A DNA stretch of 64,000 nt, from NCBI RefSeq assembly GCF_049065735.1, contig NZ_JBAKHD010000005.1, positions 417,250-481,249 on the forward strand, in the 5' to 3' direction. The position numbers were made by a program, and so were the translations under genes. The DNA is from Paramesorhizobium sp049065735 (GTDB lineage Bacteria > Pseudomonadota > Alphaproteobacteria > Rhizobiales > Rhizobiaceae). The notes under the pieces were generated by a model that saw only the letters and a list, made by a program, of their open reading frames with translations, made no database searches and was not told where the DNA came from. Positions 53,347 to 61,760 of this stretch are shown piece after piece. Within the stretch, counting starts at the first letter, position 1. The number at the start of each line of letters is the position of its first letter.

Positions 53347-53622
53347 ATGAACAAGAACGAATTGGTTGCCGCGGTTGCGGAAAAGGCCGGCCTGACGAAG
53401 ACCGATGCGGCTTCGGCTGTCGATGCCGTCCTCGAGTCGGTTACCGCTGCGCTGAAGGCTGGCGGCGATGTGCGTCTTCCGGGCTTCGGCGTTTTCTCCG
53501 TTTCTCACCGCGCCGCCTCGACGGGCCGCAACCCCTCGACCGGCAAGGAAGTGGCGATCCCCGCCCGCAACGTGCCGAAGTTCTCGGCCGGCAAGGGCCT
53601 TAAGGACGCGGTCAACGGCTGA
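53347..53622 (+). CDS. hup: DNA-binding protein HU
   Basis: 91-residue histone-like protein that bends and packs DNA as a dimer. Seen: MNKNELVAAVAEKAGLTKTD at the start, LPGFGVFSVSHRAASTGRNP and the beta-arm with NPSTGKEVAIPARNVPKFSAG. It follows lon, the usual order in these bacteria, but has its own region between two terminators and an AAAGGAAA ribosome site, so it is a separate unit. Confidence 0.97.
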   Translation: MNKNELVAAVAEKAGLTKTDAASAVDAVLESVTAALKAGGDVRLPGFGVFSVSHRAASTGRNPSTGKEVAIPARNVPKFSAGKGLKDAVNG

Positions 53623-53628
53623 TCCTTC

Positions 53629-53664
53629 ATGCAGCGCTTTTGGAAGAAAGCGCTGCATTTTTTC
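53629..53664 (+). terminator. Factor-independent terminator after hup
   Basis: Perfect 12-bp stem ATGCAGCGCTTT / AAAGCGCTGCAT with loop TGGAAG, then a run of T residues. Confidence 0.9.
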
Positions 53665-53712
53665 TACGGAAGGGGTAGGGAATGACTATTTTGCTCTATT
53701 CGCTTTCAGGCG

Positions 53713-54075
53713 TCACGCCGCCGCTTCCACATCATATTCGAAATGAATGCGGGTATAGGGGAACTCGACTCCCTTATCTGTACGGTCGATCATGCCTATC
53801 TTAATGAGCATTGTCACATCGCGATGCACGGCCTGTATATCGCGCCCGACGCGACGTGCGACTTCCCGGATCGACAGCGGCCCTTGGCCCGCCAGCGTCG
53901 TGAGGATGGTGAGGCGCGAGGGCGAGAGGGTCTGGTGCATGTCGTCATAGGACTCGAAATTGTATTCGGGAACGGCTTCAAATGTTTTGTCGCCAGCCAA
54001 TACACGCCGCTCTGCCTCGAGAATGCGGGCCAAGATATCATCGTCCGTGGCGATACGCACAAGTAACGTTGTCAT
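53713..54075 (-). CDS. Winged-helix antitoxin of a TumE-type pair (HVO_A0114-like)
   Basis: 120 residues. The central part, SPSRLTILTTLAGQGPLSIREVARRVGRDIQAVHRDVTML, is a winged-helix DNA-binding fold close to HVO_A0114-type regulators that accompany TumE-family toxins. Its start overlaps the toxin gene end by 4 nt (ATGA). It would neutralise the toxin and repress the operon; both are inferred from the family and from the palindrome at the promoter. Confidence 0.78.
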   Translation of the reverse strand: MTTLLVRIATDDDILARILEAERRVLAGDKTFEAVPEYNFESYDDMHQTLSPSRLTILTTLAGQGPLSIREVARRVGRDIQAVHRDVTMLIKIGMIDRTDKGVEFPYTRIHFEYDVEAAA

Positions 54076-54353
54076 TTCAGCATCCTTTTCATATCCGCAC
54101 GAAAGGCAGAAAAAAGTGCTTTCAGCGATGTGAATTCAAAGGCTTCTTCCCGGCTTCCAATATGCCGGTGATCTCCTTTCCCTCGCTCATTATCGTAACG
54201 CAAAATGCATTTATCGTCCTGGACGAGAGCAAGCCTGTACTTGTAATAATGCGTGCATCCGAGAACAGGACGAGGCAAATGCCAGATGACAACTTCGTAA
54301 AAAGTCGTGTCATCGACCTTTTTGTGCCTTCGTACGACAAGCTGTGCCCCCAT
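54072..54353 (-). CDS. TumE-family toxin (DUF6516-like)
   Basis: 93 residues. The segment YKYRLALVQDDKCILRYDNE followed by RGKGDHRHIG carries the family signature YDNERGKGDHRH; the first part EVVIWHLPRPVLG also fits. This family is found as toxin with a DNA-binding antitoxin downstream, as here. The start ATG lies within a 22-bp palindrome that overlaps the predicted -10 box, and there is no ribosome site, so the transcript may be leaderless. Biochemical target is unknown. Confidence 0.75.
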   Translation of the reverse strand: MGAQLVVRRHKKVDDTTFYEVVIWHLPRPVLGCTHYYKYRLALVQDDKCILRYDNERGKGDHRHIGSREEAFEFTSLKALFSAFRADMKRMLK

Positions 54354-54389
54354 GTTGTTATTAATAACAACATCACGCTGCTATGTCAA
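54352..54389 (-). promoter_or_regulatory. Toxin-antitoxin promoter with palindromic operator
   Basis: On the minus strand a -35 TTGACA (54384-54389), a 17-nt spacer and a -10 TATTAA (54361-54366). A perfect 22-bp palindrome at 54352-54373, with half site ATGTTGTTATT, covers the -10 box and the toxin start codon. This is the usual layout for operon autoregulation. Confidence 0.75.
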
Positions 54390-54410
54390 TCTTTACGAGT
54401 GGAGCGCTGA

Positions 54411-54662
54411 TTATTTCCGAGGCGATTTCATCGTCCCGACATCCACGGTAATATCACCCGATATCGTCACGTCCGTATTGCCGATGCGAAATGTGTTCGG
54501 CTTTGAAGGATCGGTCATGCGGTCCGGCTCGGGAGGAGGCGCGGTGACGATGGGCTTGGGCGCTTGCACACCGGGAAGGGTGGGGTTTTCATCGGCAAAA
54601 GACGTGCCGATAGTCGCCATACTAGTGAGGATGGGCACAATAAGGGCAGGAAGCGGTTTCAT
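54411..54662 (-). CDS. Small exported protein, unknown function
   Basis: 83 residues with a signal peptide (LPALIVPILTSMATIGTSFA), then a Pro-rich stretch (LPGVQAPKPIVTAPPPEPD) and a short beta-rich end (FRIGNTDVTISGDITVDVG). An AGGAGC site precedes the ATG at 54662. It lies between gph and the toxin-antitoxin pair on the same strand, 9 nt after gph, so it is probably cotranscribed with gph. No family recognised. Confidence 0.72.
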   Translation of the reverse strand: MKPLPALIVPILTSMATIGTSFADENPTLPGVQAPKPIVTAPPPEPDRMTDPSKPNTFRIGNTDVTISGDITVDVGTMKSPRK

Positions 54663-54671
54663 TTTCAGCTC

Positions 54672-55367
54672 CTATGCTGCCGCCGCCATGAGCAATTCCT
54701 GCGCCATCTCCAGCGTCAGCTCATCATAGTGCGAGATGATACGGCTCGGCTCGAAGGTCGAGACGGGCAGATCCGTATAGCCGAAATCGACCGCGATGAC
54801 GGGAATGCCGGCCGCTTTGGCGGCGTCGATGTCCGCCCGGCTATCGCCCACCATGATGGCCCGGGCCGGGTCGCCGCCGGCGCGCAGGATGGTTTCCACG
54901 ATATGGCGGGGGTCTGGCTTGCGAATGGCGAATGTGTCGCCGCCGCAGATCGCGGCGAAGCGATCGGCTTCACCGAGTTCGCTCAGAAGCTTGCGGGCGA
55001 GGGCTTCGAACTTGTTGGTGCAGACGGCAAGCATAAAGCCCGATGCGGCGAGCCGGTCCATCATGGCGACAGCGCCGTCGAAAAATTGCGACTCGCCGGG
55101 CATGTGTCCGCCATAATGCTCCAGAAACAACCCGACCAGCCAGTCGAGCTGCTCGGGCGAGAGCTGCTTTTGCTGCGCCTCGAAGGCGCGCTCGATCATT
55201 ACCCGCGCGCCCTGACCGACGAAACGGCGGAGCGCCAGCGGGTCTACCCGGTCCAGCCCCGACTGGCTCAGGCAATAGTTGAGGCTATCGAGGAGATCGG
55301 GGGCTGTGTCGACCAGCGTTCCGTCGAGGTCGAACACGACAATTGGCTTTGTCATCGTTGAGTCCAT
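54672..55367 (-). CDS. gph: Phosphoglycolate phosphatase
   Basis: 231-residue HAD-superfamily phosphatase that removes phosphate from 2-phosphoglycolate. Seen: motif I VVFDLDGTLVDTAPDLLDSL, motif II VCTNKFEALARKLL, and motifs III/IV in IRKPDPRHI and MVGDSRADIDAAKAAG. The start is uncertain: ATG 55367 is used; ATG 55355 and a TTG at 55379 are in frame. It diverges from rpiA. Confidence 0.92.
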   Translation of the reverse strand: MDSTMTKPIVVFDLDGTLVDTAPDLLDSLNYCLSQSGLDRVDPLALRRFVGQGARVMIERAFEAQQKQLSPEQLDWLVGLFLEHYGGHMPGESQFFDGAVAMMDRLAASGFMLAVCTNKFEALARKLLSELGEADRFAAICGGDTFAIRKPDPRHIVETILRAGGDPARAIMVGDSRADIDAAKAAGIPVIAVDFGYTDLPVSTFEPSRIISHYDELTLEMAQELLMAAAA

Positions 55368-55520
55368 GTTGGGGTACAAAGTAAGTACCGGATCGATCCT
55401 CTTTGCTCAAGGTTTGGCGAAGAGAAAGGTCCGATCAGGCTGCAAAACAAGGCTTTGTGCATTTCAATTCGCGTGATAGATGCAACGCAAATCAGCTGTT
55501 GGCGGGGAAGGGAAAGCGAT

Positions 55521-56216
55521 ATGGATGCGCGCAAGCAGAAGATCGAGGCGGCAGCCGCTGCGCTTGAATTCGTGCGCGATGGGATGCGGCTCGGCATCGG
55601 CACCGGTTCCACGGCTGAGGAGTTCGTGCGGCTGCTGGCCGAAAAGGTGGTGGGCGGCCTTGAGATCATCGGCGTGCCGACCTCCGAACGCACCGCCAGG
55701 CTCTGCCGCGAGCTCGGCGTACCGCTGACGACACTAGATGAAACGCCGGAACTCGACCTTGCCATCGACGGTACGGACGAGGTGGACGCCTCGTTATCCT
55801 TGATCAAGGGCGGGGGCGGGGCGCTGCTGCGCGAGAAAATCGTCGCCGCCGCGGCTGAAAAGATGATCGTGATCGCCGACGAAACCAAGGTGGTGGAGAC
55901 GCTCGGACGGTTCCCGCTTCCCATCGAGGTTAATCCATTCGGTCTTGAGACGACGAAAATTGCTATTATCCGCGCTGCAGCTGAACTCGGCCTTGCCGGA
56001 CCGGTGACGTTGCGGTTAAAGGATGGAGAGCCCTTCGTTACGGATGGGGGACACTATATCCTGGATGCATCTTTTGGCCGCATTCCCAATTCAAATGCTT
56101 TGTCTTGTGCTTTATTTGCCGTTCCCGGCGTGGTGGAGCATGGGCTTTTCCTGGGGCTGGCAAGCGCCGCGATCATTGCCGGCGCTGGCGGCATCCGCAC
56201 ACTGACTGTAGTTTAG
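55521..56216 (+). CDS. rpiA: Ribose-5-phosphate isomerase A
   Basis: 231-residue isomerase of the pentose phosphate pathway. Seen: LGIGTGSTAEEFVRLL, IDGTDEVDASLSLIKGGGGALLREKIVA with catalytic Asp/Glu/Lys residues, and VTDGGHYILD. ATG 55521 follows a GGGGAAGGGAAAG site; the longer upstream frame lacks one. Two tandem GCATG hairpins follow the stop. Confidence 0.95.
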   Translation: MDARKQKIEAAAAALEFVRDGMRLGIGTGSTAEEFVRLLAEKVVGGLEIIGVPTSERTARLCRELGVPLTTLDETPELDLAIDGTDEVDASLSLIKGGGGALLREKIVAAAAEKMIVIADETKVVETLGRFPLPIEVNPFGLETTKIAIIRAAAELGLAGPVTLRLKDGEPFVTDGGHYILDASFGRIPNSNALSCALFAVPGVVEHGLFLGLASAAIIAGAGGIRTLTVV

Positions 56217-56217
56217 C

Positions 56218-56260
56218 GCATGGCCTCGCCCGAAAAGTCTGCAACTTTACGGGACCATGC
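56218..56260. repeat. GCATG hairpin repeat, copy 4
   Basis: GCATGGCCTCGCCCGAAAAG to ACGGGACCATGC, directly after the rpiA stop codon. First of a tandem pair 12 nt apart. Confidence 0.85.
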
Positions 56261-56272
56261 TAGAGTTTAAAC

Positions 56273-56314
56273 GCATGGCCTTGTCCGAAAAGTCTGCAAT
56301 TTTTCGGACCATGC
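56273..56314. repeat. GCATG hairpin repeat, copy 5
   Basis: GCATGGCCTTGTCCGAAAAG to TTTTTCGGACCATGC. The inner stem TCCGAAAA / TTTTCGGA is perfect. It lies 26 nt before the DUF2059 start codon. Confidence 0.85.
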
Positions 56315-56339
56315 TGAGAGACAACGGAGTAATGACCAT

Positions 56340-56876
56340 ATGACCCAGGCAACTGGTTTTCGCTGTTTGGTTGCGCCGCTCGCGGCGCTTGCGATGATCG
56401 CGGGCGTCAGTGCGGCTTCTGCGCAGGAAATCTCGGAATCCCATCTCGCTGCGGCGCGTCAGGCAATTGCCGCCATCGATGCAACGGAACAGTTCGACGC
56501 CATCCTGCCGCGCGCCGCGCAGGCGCTGAAGGCCGAGCTGATCCAGAAGGACCCGAACCTGGAAGACGTGATCACCAAGACCGTGGATGAGAAGGCGCTG
56601 GCGCTCGCCGCACGCCGGGCGGATCTCGAGACGGAAGCCGCGCGGGCCTATGCGAAATCCTTCTCCGAAGACGAACTGAAGGCCATCTCCGCCTTCTATG
56701 AATCGCCGGCGGGCAAGAAGCTGATCGCCGAAGGGCCGATCGTCACCCGCGAAGTCCTCCGGGCGGCCAATATCTGGCAGAACGGCATTGCACGCGACCT
56801 GGCGCAGTCGGTTGGTGAGACGCTCGCCAAGGTGGAAGATGCCCAGCCGCAGCCGGCCGCACCGCCGAAGCAATAG
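56340..56876 (+). CDS. DUF2059 periplasmic protein
   Basis: 178 residues with a signal peptide (CLVAPLAALAMIAGVSAASAQ). The mature part fits DUF2059: a first helical region (AARQAIAAIDATEQFDAILP) and the family block KSFSEDELKAISAFYESPAGKKL. The tail is Pro/Gln-rich. Function is unknown; it lies between rpiA and gor. A terminator follows. Confidence 0.88.
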   Translation: MTQATGFRCLVAPLAALAMIAGVSAASAQEISESHLAAARQAIAAIDATEQFDAILPRAAQALKAELIQKDPNLEDVITKTVDEKALALAARRADLETEAARAYAKSFSEDELKAISAFYESPAGKKLIAEGPIVTREVLRAANIWQNGIARDLAQSVGETLAKVEDAQPQPAAPPKQ

Positions 56877-56898
56877 GCCGCCTTCTCACGCGACATTG

Positions 56899-56927
56899 AA
56901 AGCCCGGTCTCAAGCCGGGCTTTTTTA
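56899..56927 (+). terminator. Factor-independent terminator after the DUF2059 gene
   Basis: Stem AAGCCCGG / CCGGGCTT with loop TCTCAAG, followed by a T-tract. Confidence 0.88.
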
Positions 56928-56988
56928 TTTGCGTTCAAACCTATATGTCTGCTCGCGAATCTAGTTTTTAGAGTCTCGCGGGGTTTTC

Positions 56989-58377
56989 ATGGCAGCTTAC
57001 GATTATGATCTCTTTGTCATCGGCGGCGGTTCCGGCGGTGTACGTGCCGGGCGGCTGGCGGGGGCCATGGGAAAGCGCGTGGGGCTCGCAGAAGAATACC
57101 GCATGGGCGGCACCTGCGTCATCAGGGGCTGCGTGCCGAAGAAGCTATTCGTCTATGCGTCCCAATTCAGCGAGGATTTCGAGGATGCCGCCGGCTATGG
57201 CTGGAAGGTCGGGGAATCCAGTTTCGACTGGCCGACGCTGATCGCCAACAAGGACAAGGAAATCGACCGGCTGGAAGGGATTTACCGTGCCGGCCTGATG
57301 AACTCGAAGGTCGAGATATTCGATAGCCGCGCGATTCTGGTGGATGATCATACGGTCGAGATCGTCTCTTCGCGCAAGAGGGTGACGGCGGAGCAGATTC
57401 TGATTGCCACAGGGGCGCGGCCCAACCCGCATGCGGCGCTGCCGGGGCACGAGCTCTGCATCAATTCCAACGAGGCGTTCCATCTGGCCGAACTGCCGAA
57501 GTCGATCGTCATCGCCGGCGGTGGCTATATCGCGGTCGAGTTCGCCAATATCTTCCATGGGCTTGGCGTGGAGACGACGCTTGTCTACCGGGGCCGGGAG
57601 ATTCTGCAGCGCTTCGATGGCGATCTGCGCCGCCTTCTCCATGAGGCGATGGAGGCCAAGGGTATCCGCATTCTCTGCGGCGAGGTGTTCGAACGGGTAT
57701 CGCGACGCAGCGATCGGCGGTTGGATGTGGTACTCTCAGGCGGCGAAATCCTGCTCGCCGATCAGGTGATGCTGGCGCTTGGCCGCATTCCCAATACGGA
57801 AGGGCTTGGGCTGGAAGCGGCTGGCGTCGAGACTGACGTTGTCGGCGCGGTGCGGGTCGACGAATATTCTCGCACCAATGTTCCCAACATCTGGGCTGTG
57901 GGTGACGTTACCAACCGCGTGCAACTGACGCCGGTAGCGATCCACGAGGCCATGTGCTTCCTGGAAACAGCGTTCAAGAACAATCCGACCAAGCCCGACC
58001 ACGAGCTCATCGCCACCGCCGTGTTCTCGCAGCCGGAGATCGGTACGGTCGGCCTGTCGGAAGAAGAGGCGGCGGAGAAATATGCGCAGGTGGAAATCTA
58101 CCGCGCGCATTTCCGCCCGATGAAGAACACGCTCTCAGGGCGGCAGGAGAAGATGCTGACGAAGCTGGTGGTGGACGGTCTCAGCCGCAAGGTGCTTGGG
58201 GCGCATATCCTCGGCCCCGATGCTGGCGAAATGGCGCAGCTCATCGCCATCGCGCTGAAATCAGGCGCCACGAAGGACGATTTCGACCGCACCATGGCAG
58301 TGCATCCGACGGCGGCCGAAGAGTTCGTCACGATGTACCAGCCGACCTACCGGATCGTGAACGGAAAGCGTGTGTAA
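56989..58377 (+). CDS. gor: Glutathione-disulfide reductase
   Basis: 462-residue FAD-dependent reductase that keeps glutathione reduced with NADPH. Seen: FAD motif FVIGGGSGGVRAGRLAG, redox-active disulfide GGTCVIRGCVPKKLFVYA, the NADPH-binding VIAGGGYIAVEFANIFHGLG followed by Arg residues in YRGREILQRFDGDLRR, and the C-terminal catalytic His in AVHPTAAEEFVTMY. Length is normal. It has its own region after a terminator. Confidence 0.96.
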   Translation: MAAYDYDLFVIGGGSGGVRAGRLAGAMGKRVGLAEEYRMGGTCVIRGCVPKKLFVYASQFSEDFEDAAGYGWKVGESSFDWPTLIANKDKEIDRLEGIYRAGLMNSKVEIFDSRAILVDDHTVEIVSSRKRVTAEQILIATGARPNPHAALPGHELCINSNEAFHLAELPKSIVIAGGGYIAVEFANIFHGLGVETTLVYRGREILQRFDGDLRRLLHEAMEAKGIRILCGEVFERVSRRSDRRLDVVLSGGEILLADQVMLALGRIPNTEGLGLEAAGVETDVVGAVRVDEYSRTNVPNIWAVGDVTNRVQLTPVAIHEAMCFLETAFKNNPTKPDHELIATAVFSQPEIGTVGLSEEEAAEKYAQVEIYRAHFRPMKNTLSGRQEKMLTKLVVDGLSRKVLGAHILGPDAGEMAQLIAIALKSGATKDDFDRTMAVHPTAAEEFVTMYQPTYRIVNGKRV

Positions 58378-58610
58378 ACGTCGGCTCCGCCTTCTTATAC
58401 TCGATTGCATATCCAGTCGAGTATGAGGACGGCGCAAGAGCCGTTTGCTGAAGCAGGTATGACTCCAGCCACATCCTCTTGCGGTTCGCACATCTTGACC
58501 GCGGTGGCCGCCCGTGGCAATCTGAAGGTGATCCTGCGGCGTGTAGATATTGTTCGTAATATTGCGGGTATAAAGAATATTATGATGTTTACATATTTAG
58601 AGGGCGTAAT

Positions 58611-59690
58611 ATGCCGAAGTTTTTTTATGCGCTGGAGTATGGGCTTATTTACCGTTATGTAATGCAATCGGATGGCTCGCTATCGACCCTCGGAGAGCCC
58701 GTTTCCTGTATAAATGCAGTCGATATCGCCTATTCCAATGCCTCAAGGTTCGCAGGCGGTGATAATTATCTGTTTGTTATCAGCACCACGCCCGCCGGGG
58801 CTGAAGCCTGCCAGGGCATAAGTGTCTATCATGTTGAAAATGACGGGTCTTTGACAGAGCGAGTTACATATTATTGTGACGGGGTAGGGTCGTCTCCTCA
58901 AGATATCATCGCCCTGTGGTGGTACGGAACGGATTCTTATTTCGTCTACATCGTCAATCGTGGCGTAACTGGTTCTGAAATAAGCGGATATCGTTTCTCG
59001 GAGTCCGGCTCCATTGAGTTTCTTGGCGATCCGCTCACCCCGTTACCCGCCGATCTTGCTATCGATACCATTTCTTTGTTCGAAATCGTCGCGGAAGATG
59101 GGGCAGGCGGGCATCCGTCACGTCCGGTTCCCTGCGTCTATGCGCTCTATACGACTCCTTGTGGAAAAACGAAGATCGCTTCCTTTGAGATCGATGAATC
59201 CGGGTTCCTGAATTATGCGGGCAGTTCGATAAGCAGCGACGGAATAGGCATCGCGCTCGCCGCTACTCCGCAGGGGGATTTTTCCTACATCACACATAGC
59301 AATATCAATTCCATTGCCGGATCCACAGTCGGCGCCGGCCGGTTCCAGCCATTGGGGCCAGTGGCGCAGATGACAAGCCACGGCCCTTGCGTGGCGTGTC
59401 CCGAGGGCAAATATCTGTTCGTGTCGGCCATTGCAGACCATTCATACGTCATCATCTCCTATCGTATTGGGGCTGACGGTTTGCTGGTGCAATCCGATCA
59501 AAAACCATGCGGGGCTGGGATCTGGACGCTCGGGATAGAGCCTGACGGTCAATATCTTTACGCGCCTTCCAGTGATGGACTTGTTTATATTTATCAAATC
59601 AATCGGAATGACGGGACGCTAGTCCCGAAGCCGCCAAGCCCCAGGAGCAATGGGGGCAATGTATGCGGGATGGCAATATTGGATGTGTAA
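58611..59690 (+). CDS. Beta-propeller-like protein of unknown function
   Basis: 359 residues built of repeats with the pattern ...V.NDGSLT... / ...IGADGLL... / ...NRNDGTLV..., like the lactonase (YVTN-type) seven-bladed beta-propeller. Examples: YVMQSDGSLSTLGEPV, YHVENDGSLTERV, YRIGADGLLVQSD, YQINRNDGTLVPK. There is no signal peptide. It is more AT-rich than its neighbours gor and the DAHP synthase gene, which suggests acquisition. A GAGGG site lies upstream of the ATG. Enzymatic activity cannot be claimed. Confidence 0.75.
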   Translation: MPKFFYALEYGLIYRYVMQSDGSLSTLGEPVSCINAVDIAYSNASRFAGGDNYLFVISTTPAGAEACQGISVYHVENDGSLTERVTYYCDGVGSSPQDIIALWWYGTDSYFVYIVNRGVTGSEISGYRFSESGSIEFLGDPLTPLPADLAIDTISLFEIVAEDGAGGHPSRPVPCVYALYTTPCGKTKIASFEIDESGFLNYAGSSISSDGIGIALAATPQGDFSYITHSNINSIAGSTVGAGRFQPLGPVAQMTSHGPCVACPEGKYLFVSAIADHSYVIISYRIGADGLLVQSDQKPCGAGIWTLGIEPDGQYLYAPSSDGLVYIYQINRNDGTLVPKPPSPRSNGGNVCGMAILDV

Positions 59691-59840
59691 CCTATCACAA
59701 TCGATGTGTAACAGCCTGCAATTCCATCGGCTGTCTTCCGTCATCCGGCCTAGAATATCTCTTAATTTTCCTTTATAGAGGCGCAACCTCCGTACCCTCC
59801 GGTACGGAGGTGTAAACCTATTCCATAAACAGGTGCTATA

Positions 59841-61220
59841 ATGACGAAGAACTGGACACCGCAATCCTGGAGGACCAAGCCGATCAAGCAGGTGCCGTCC
59901 TATCCGGACGCGCAGGCGCTGGCCGATGTGGAGTCTCGTCTTCGTTCTTATCCGCCGCTCGTTTTTGCAGGCGAGGCGCGCAAGCTTACCCGGCAGCTGG
60001 GTGAAGTCGCCGAAGGACGCGCATTTCTGCTGCAGGGCGGGGATTGCGCCGAGAGCTTCGCCGAGCATGGCGCGGACAATATCCGCGACTTCTTCCGCGT
60101 GTTCCTGCAGATGGCGGTCGTGCTGACCTTCGGCGGCTCGAAGCCGGTCGTTAAGGTGGGGCGCATTGCCGGGCAGTTCGCCAAGCCGCGCTCGTCGGAT
60201 GTCGAGGTTAAGGACGGCGTCGAGCTGCCGGCCTATCGCGGCGATATCATCAACGGCATCGATTTCGAGCCGGCGTCGCGTATTCCCGACCCGAACCGGC
60301 AGGATATGGCCTATCGCCAGTCCGCGGCGACGCTCAACCTTCTGCGCGCTTTCGCCCAGGGCGGCTACGCCAATCTCGAAAATGTGCATCAGTGGATGCT
60401 TGGCTTCGTCGGCAACAGCCCGCAGGGCGAGCGTTACGAGGCGCTGGCCAAGCGCATTTCCGAGACGATGGATTTCATGCGGTCCATCGGCATCACATCG
60501 GAAAGCAATGCCGCCTTGCGCGAGACCGATTTCTACACCAGCCATGAGGCGTTGCTGCTCGGCTATGAAGAGGCGCTGACGCGCGTCGATTCCACCTCCG
60601 GCGACTGGTACGGCACGTCCGGCCACATGATCTGGATCGGCGACCGCACCCGCCAGGCGGATCACGCGCATGTGGAATATTGCAGCGGCATCAAGAACCC
60701 GCTCGGCCTCAAATGCGGCCCGTCGCTGGAGCCGGATGACCTCCTCAAGCTCATCGACACGCTCAATCCCGAGAACCAGCCGGGACGGCTGACTCTGATC
60801 GCGCGTTTCGGCTATGACAAGGTGGCAGACCACCTGCCGAAGCTCATCCGCGCCGTGCAGAAGGAAGGGCGCAAGGTGGTATGGTCGTGCGATCCGATGC
60901 ATGGCAACACGATCACCGCCAATGGCTACAAGACCCGGCCCTTCGACCGGATCCTCAAAGAGGTGGAAACCTTCTTTGCCGTCCATCGCGGCGAGGGGAG
61001 CTATCCCGGCGGCATCCATATCGAGATGACGGGCAAGAACGTCACCGAATGCACCGGGGGCGCGCGGGCTATCTCCGCGGACGATCTTTCCGACCGCTAC
61101 CACACCCATTGCGACCCGCGCCTCAACGCCGACCAGGCGCTGGAACTGGCGTTCCTCGTGGCGGAGTTGCTCAAGAAGGAGCGCGATACACAGCCGCAGA
61201 AGCTGGTCGCAAACGGCTGA
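59841..61220 (+). CDS. aroG: 3-deoxy-7-phosphoheptulonate synthase, class II
   Basis: 459-residue class II (plant-type) DAHP synthase, first step of the shikimate pathway. Seen: WTPQSWRTKPIKQVPSYPD at the start, LLQGGDCAESFAEHGADNIRD with the metal-binding Cys, VGRIAGQFAKPRSSD, and the C-terminal GGIHIEMTGKNVTECTGG. An AGGTG site precedes the ATG. Gene symbol usage varies between genomes. Confidence 0.95.
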   Translation: MTKNWTPQSWRTKPIKQVPSYPDAQALADVESRLRSYPPLVFAGEARKLTRQLGEVAEGRAFLLQGGDCAESFAEHGADNIRDFFRVFLQMAVVLTFGGSKPVVKVGRIAGQFAKPRSSDVEVKDGVELPAYRGDIINGIDFEPASRIPDPNRQDMAYRQSAATLNLLRAFAQGGYANLENVHQWMLGFVGNSPQGERYEALAKRISETMDFMRSIGITSESNAALRETDFYTSHEALLLGYEEALTRVDSTSGDWYGTSGHMIWIGDRTRQADHAHVEYCSGIKNPLGLKCGPSLEPDDLLKLIDTLNPENQPGRLTLIARFGYDKVADHLPKLIRAVQKEGRKVVWSCDPMHGNTITANGYKTRPFDRILKEVETFFAVHRGEGSYPGGIHIEMTGKNVTECTGGARAISADDLSDRYHTHCDPRLNADQALELAFLVAELLKKERDTQPQKLVANG

Positions 61221-61303
61221 GATTTCTTCGGATTTCGTCGATCTGCAGGGCAGGGCGGGAGTTATGCTTCCGCCCTGTTACATTTTATCTAGGGAGGAAG
61301 AAA

Positions 61304-61696
61304 TTGTCCGAAAACGAGCGTCACGCGGGATCATGTCTGTGCGGAGCGGTGCGGTTCGAAACGAACGGTCCGCTGCGCGGCATTCTCTATTGTCATTGCA
61401 CGCAATGCCGCAAACAGTCGGGGCATTATTTTGCCGCCACCAATGTGGCCGACGATGACATACGCATCGACGGCGCGGAGAACATCAGCTGGTATCAGTC
61501 GAGCGAGAAAGCGCGGCGGGGTTTCTGCAGGATTTGCGGCTCGGTGCTGTTCTGGAAGCGGAACGGTAGCGGTGATCTATCCGTCCTGGCGGGCGCATTC
61601 GACAAGCCGAGCGGGCTTCATGGCGAGATGCATATCTTCACCGCCGACAAAGGCGATTACTATGGCATTGATGACGGCTTGCCCCAGCGGGAGTGA
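61304..61696 (+). CDS. GFA-family (glutathione-dependent formaldehyde-activating-like) protein
   Basis: 130 residues from a TTG start. Seen: the zinc-binding cysteines in GSCLCGAVRFE, YCHCTQCRKQSGHYFAATN and CRICGSVLFWK, the GFA/CENP-V fold pattern. The TTG at 61304 is chosen because a strong AGGGAGGA site lies 5-6 nt before it and because translation begins just ahead of the first cysteine motif. The activity of most family members is unknown. Confidence 0.88.
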   Translation: MSENERHAGSCLCGAVRFETNGPLRGILYCHCTQCRKQSGHYFAATNVADDDIRIDGAENISWYQSSEKARRGFCRICGSVLFWKRNGSGDLSVLAGAFDKPSGLHGEMHIFTADKGDYYGIDDGLPQRE

Positions 61697-61726
61697 CGGA
61701 AGCCGGAACCACTCTCCGTGCCTGAC

Positions 61727-61755
61727 TTGACATGCTGCCTACTAGTAGGTAGGTT
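61727..61755 (+). promoter_or_regulatory. tetR promoter and operator
   Basis: -35 TTGACA (61727-61732), 17-nt spacer and -10 TAGGTT (61750-61755). The 12-bp palindrome CCTACTAGTAGG (61738-61749) fills the spacer, a usual position for a TetR operator. The start codon is only 5 nt after the -10 box, so the transcript may lack a leader. Confidence 0.7.
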
Positions 61756-61760
61756 GAGGC

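Noticed and set aside
59619..61109. 496-codon frame opposite the DAHP synthase gene
   Set aside because: Antisense artefact of codon bias with no motif.
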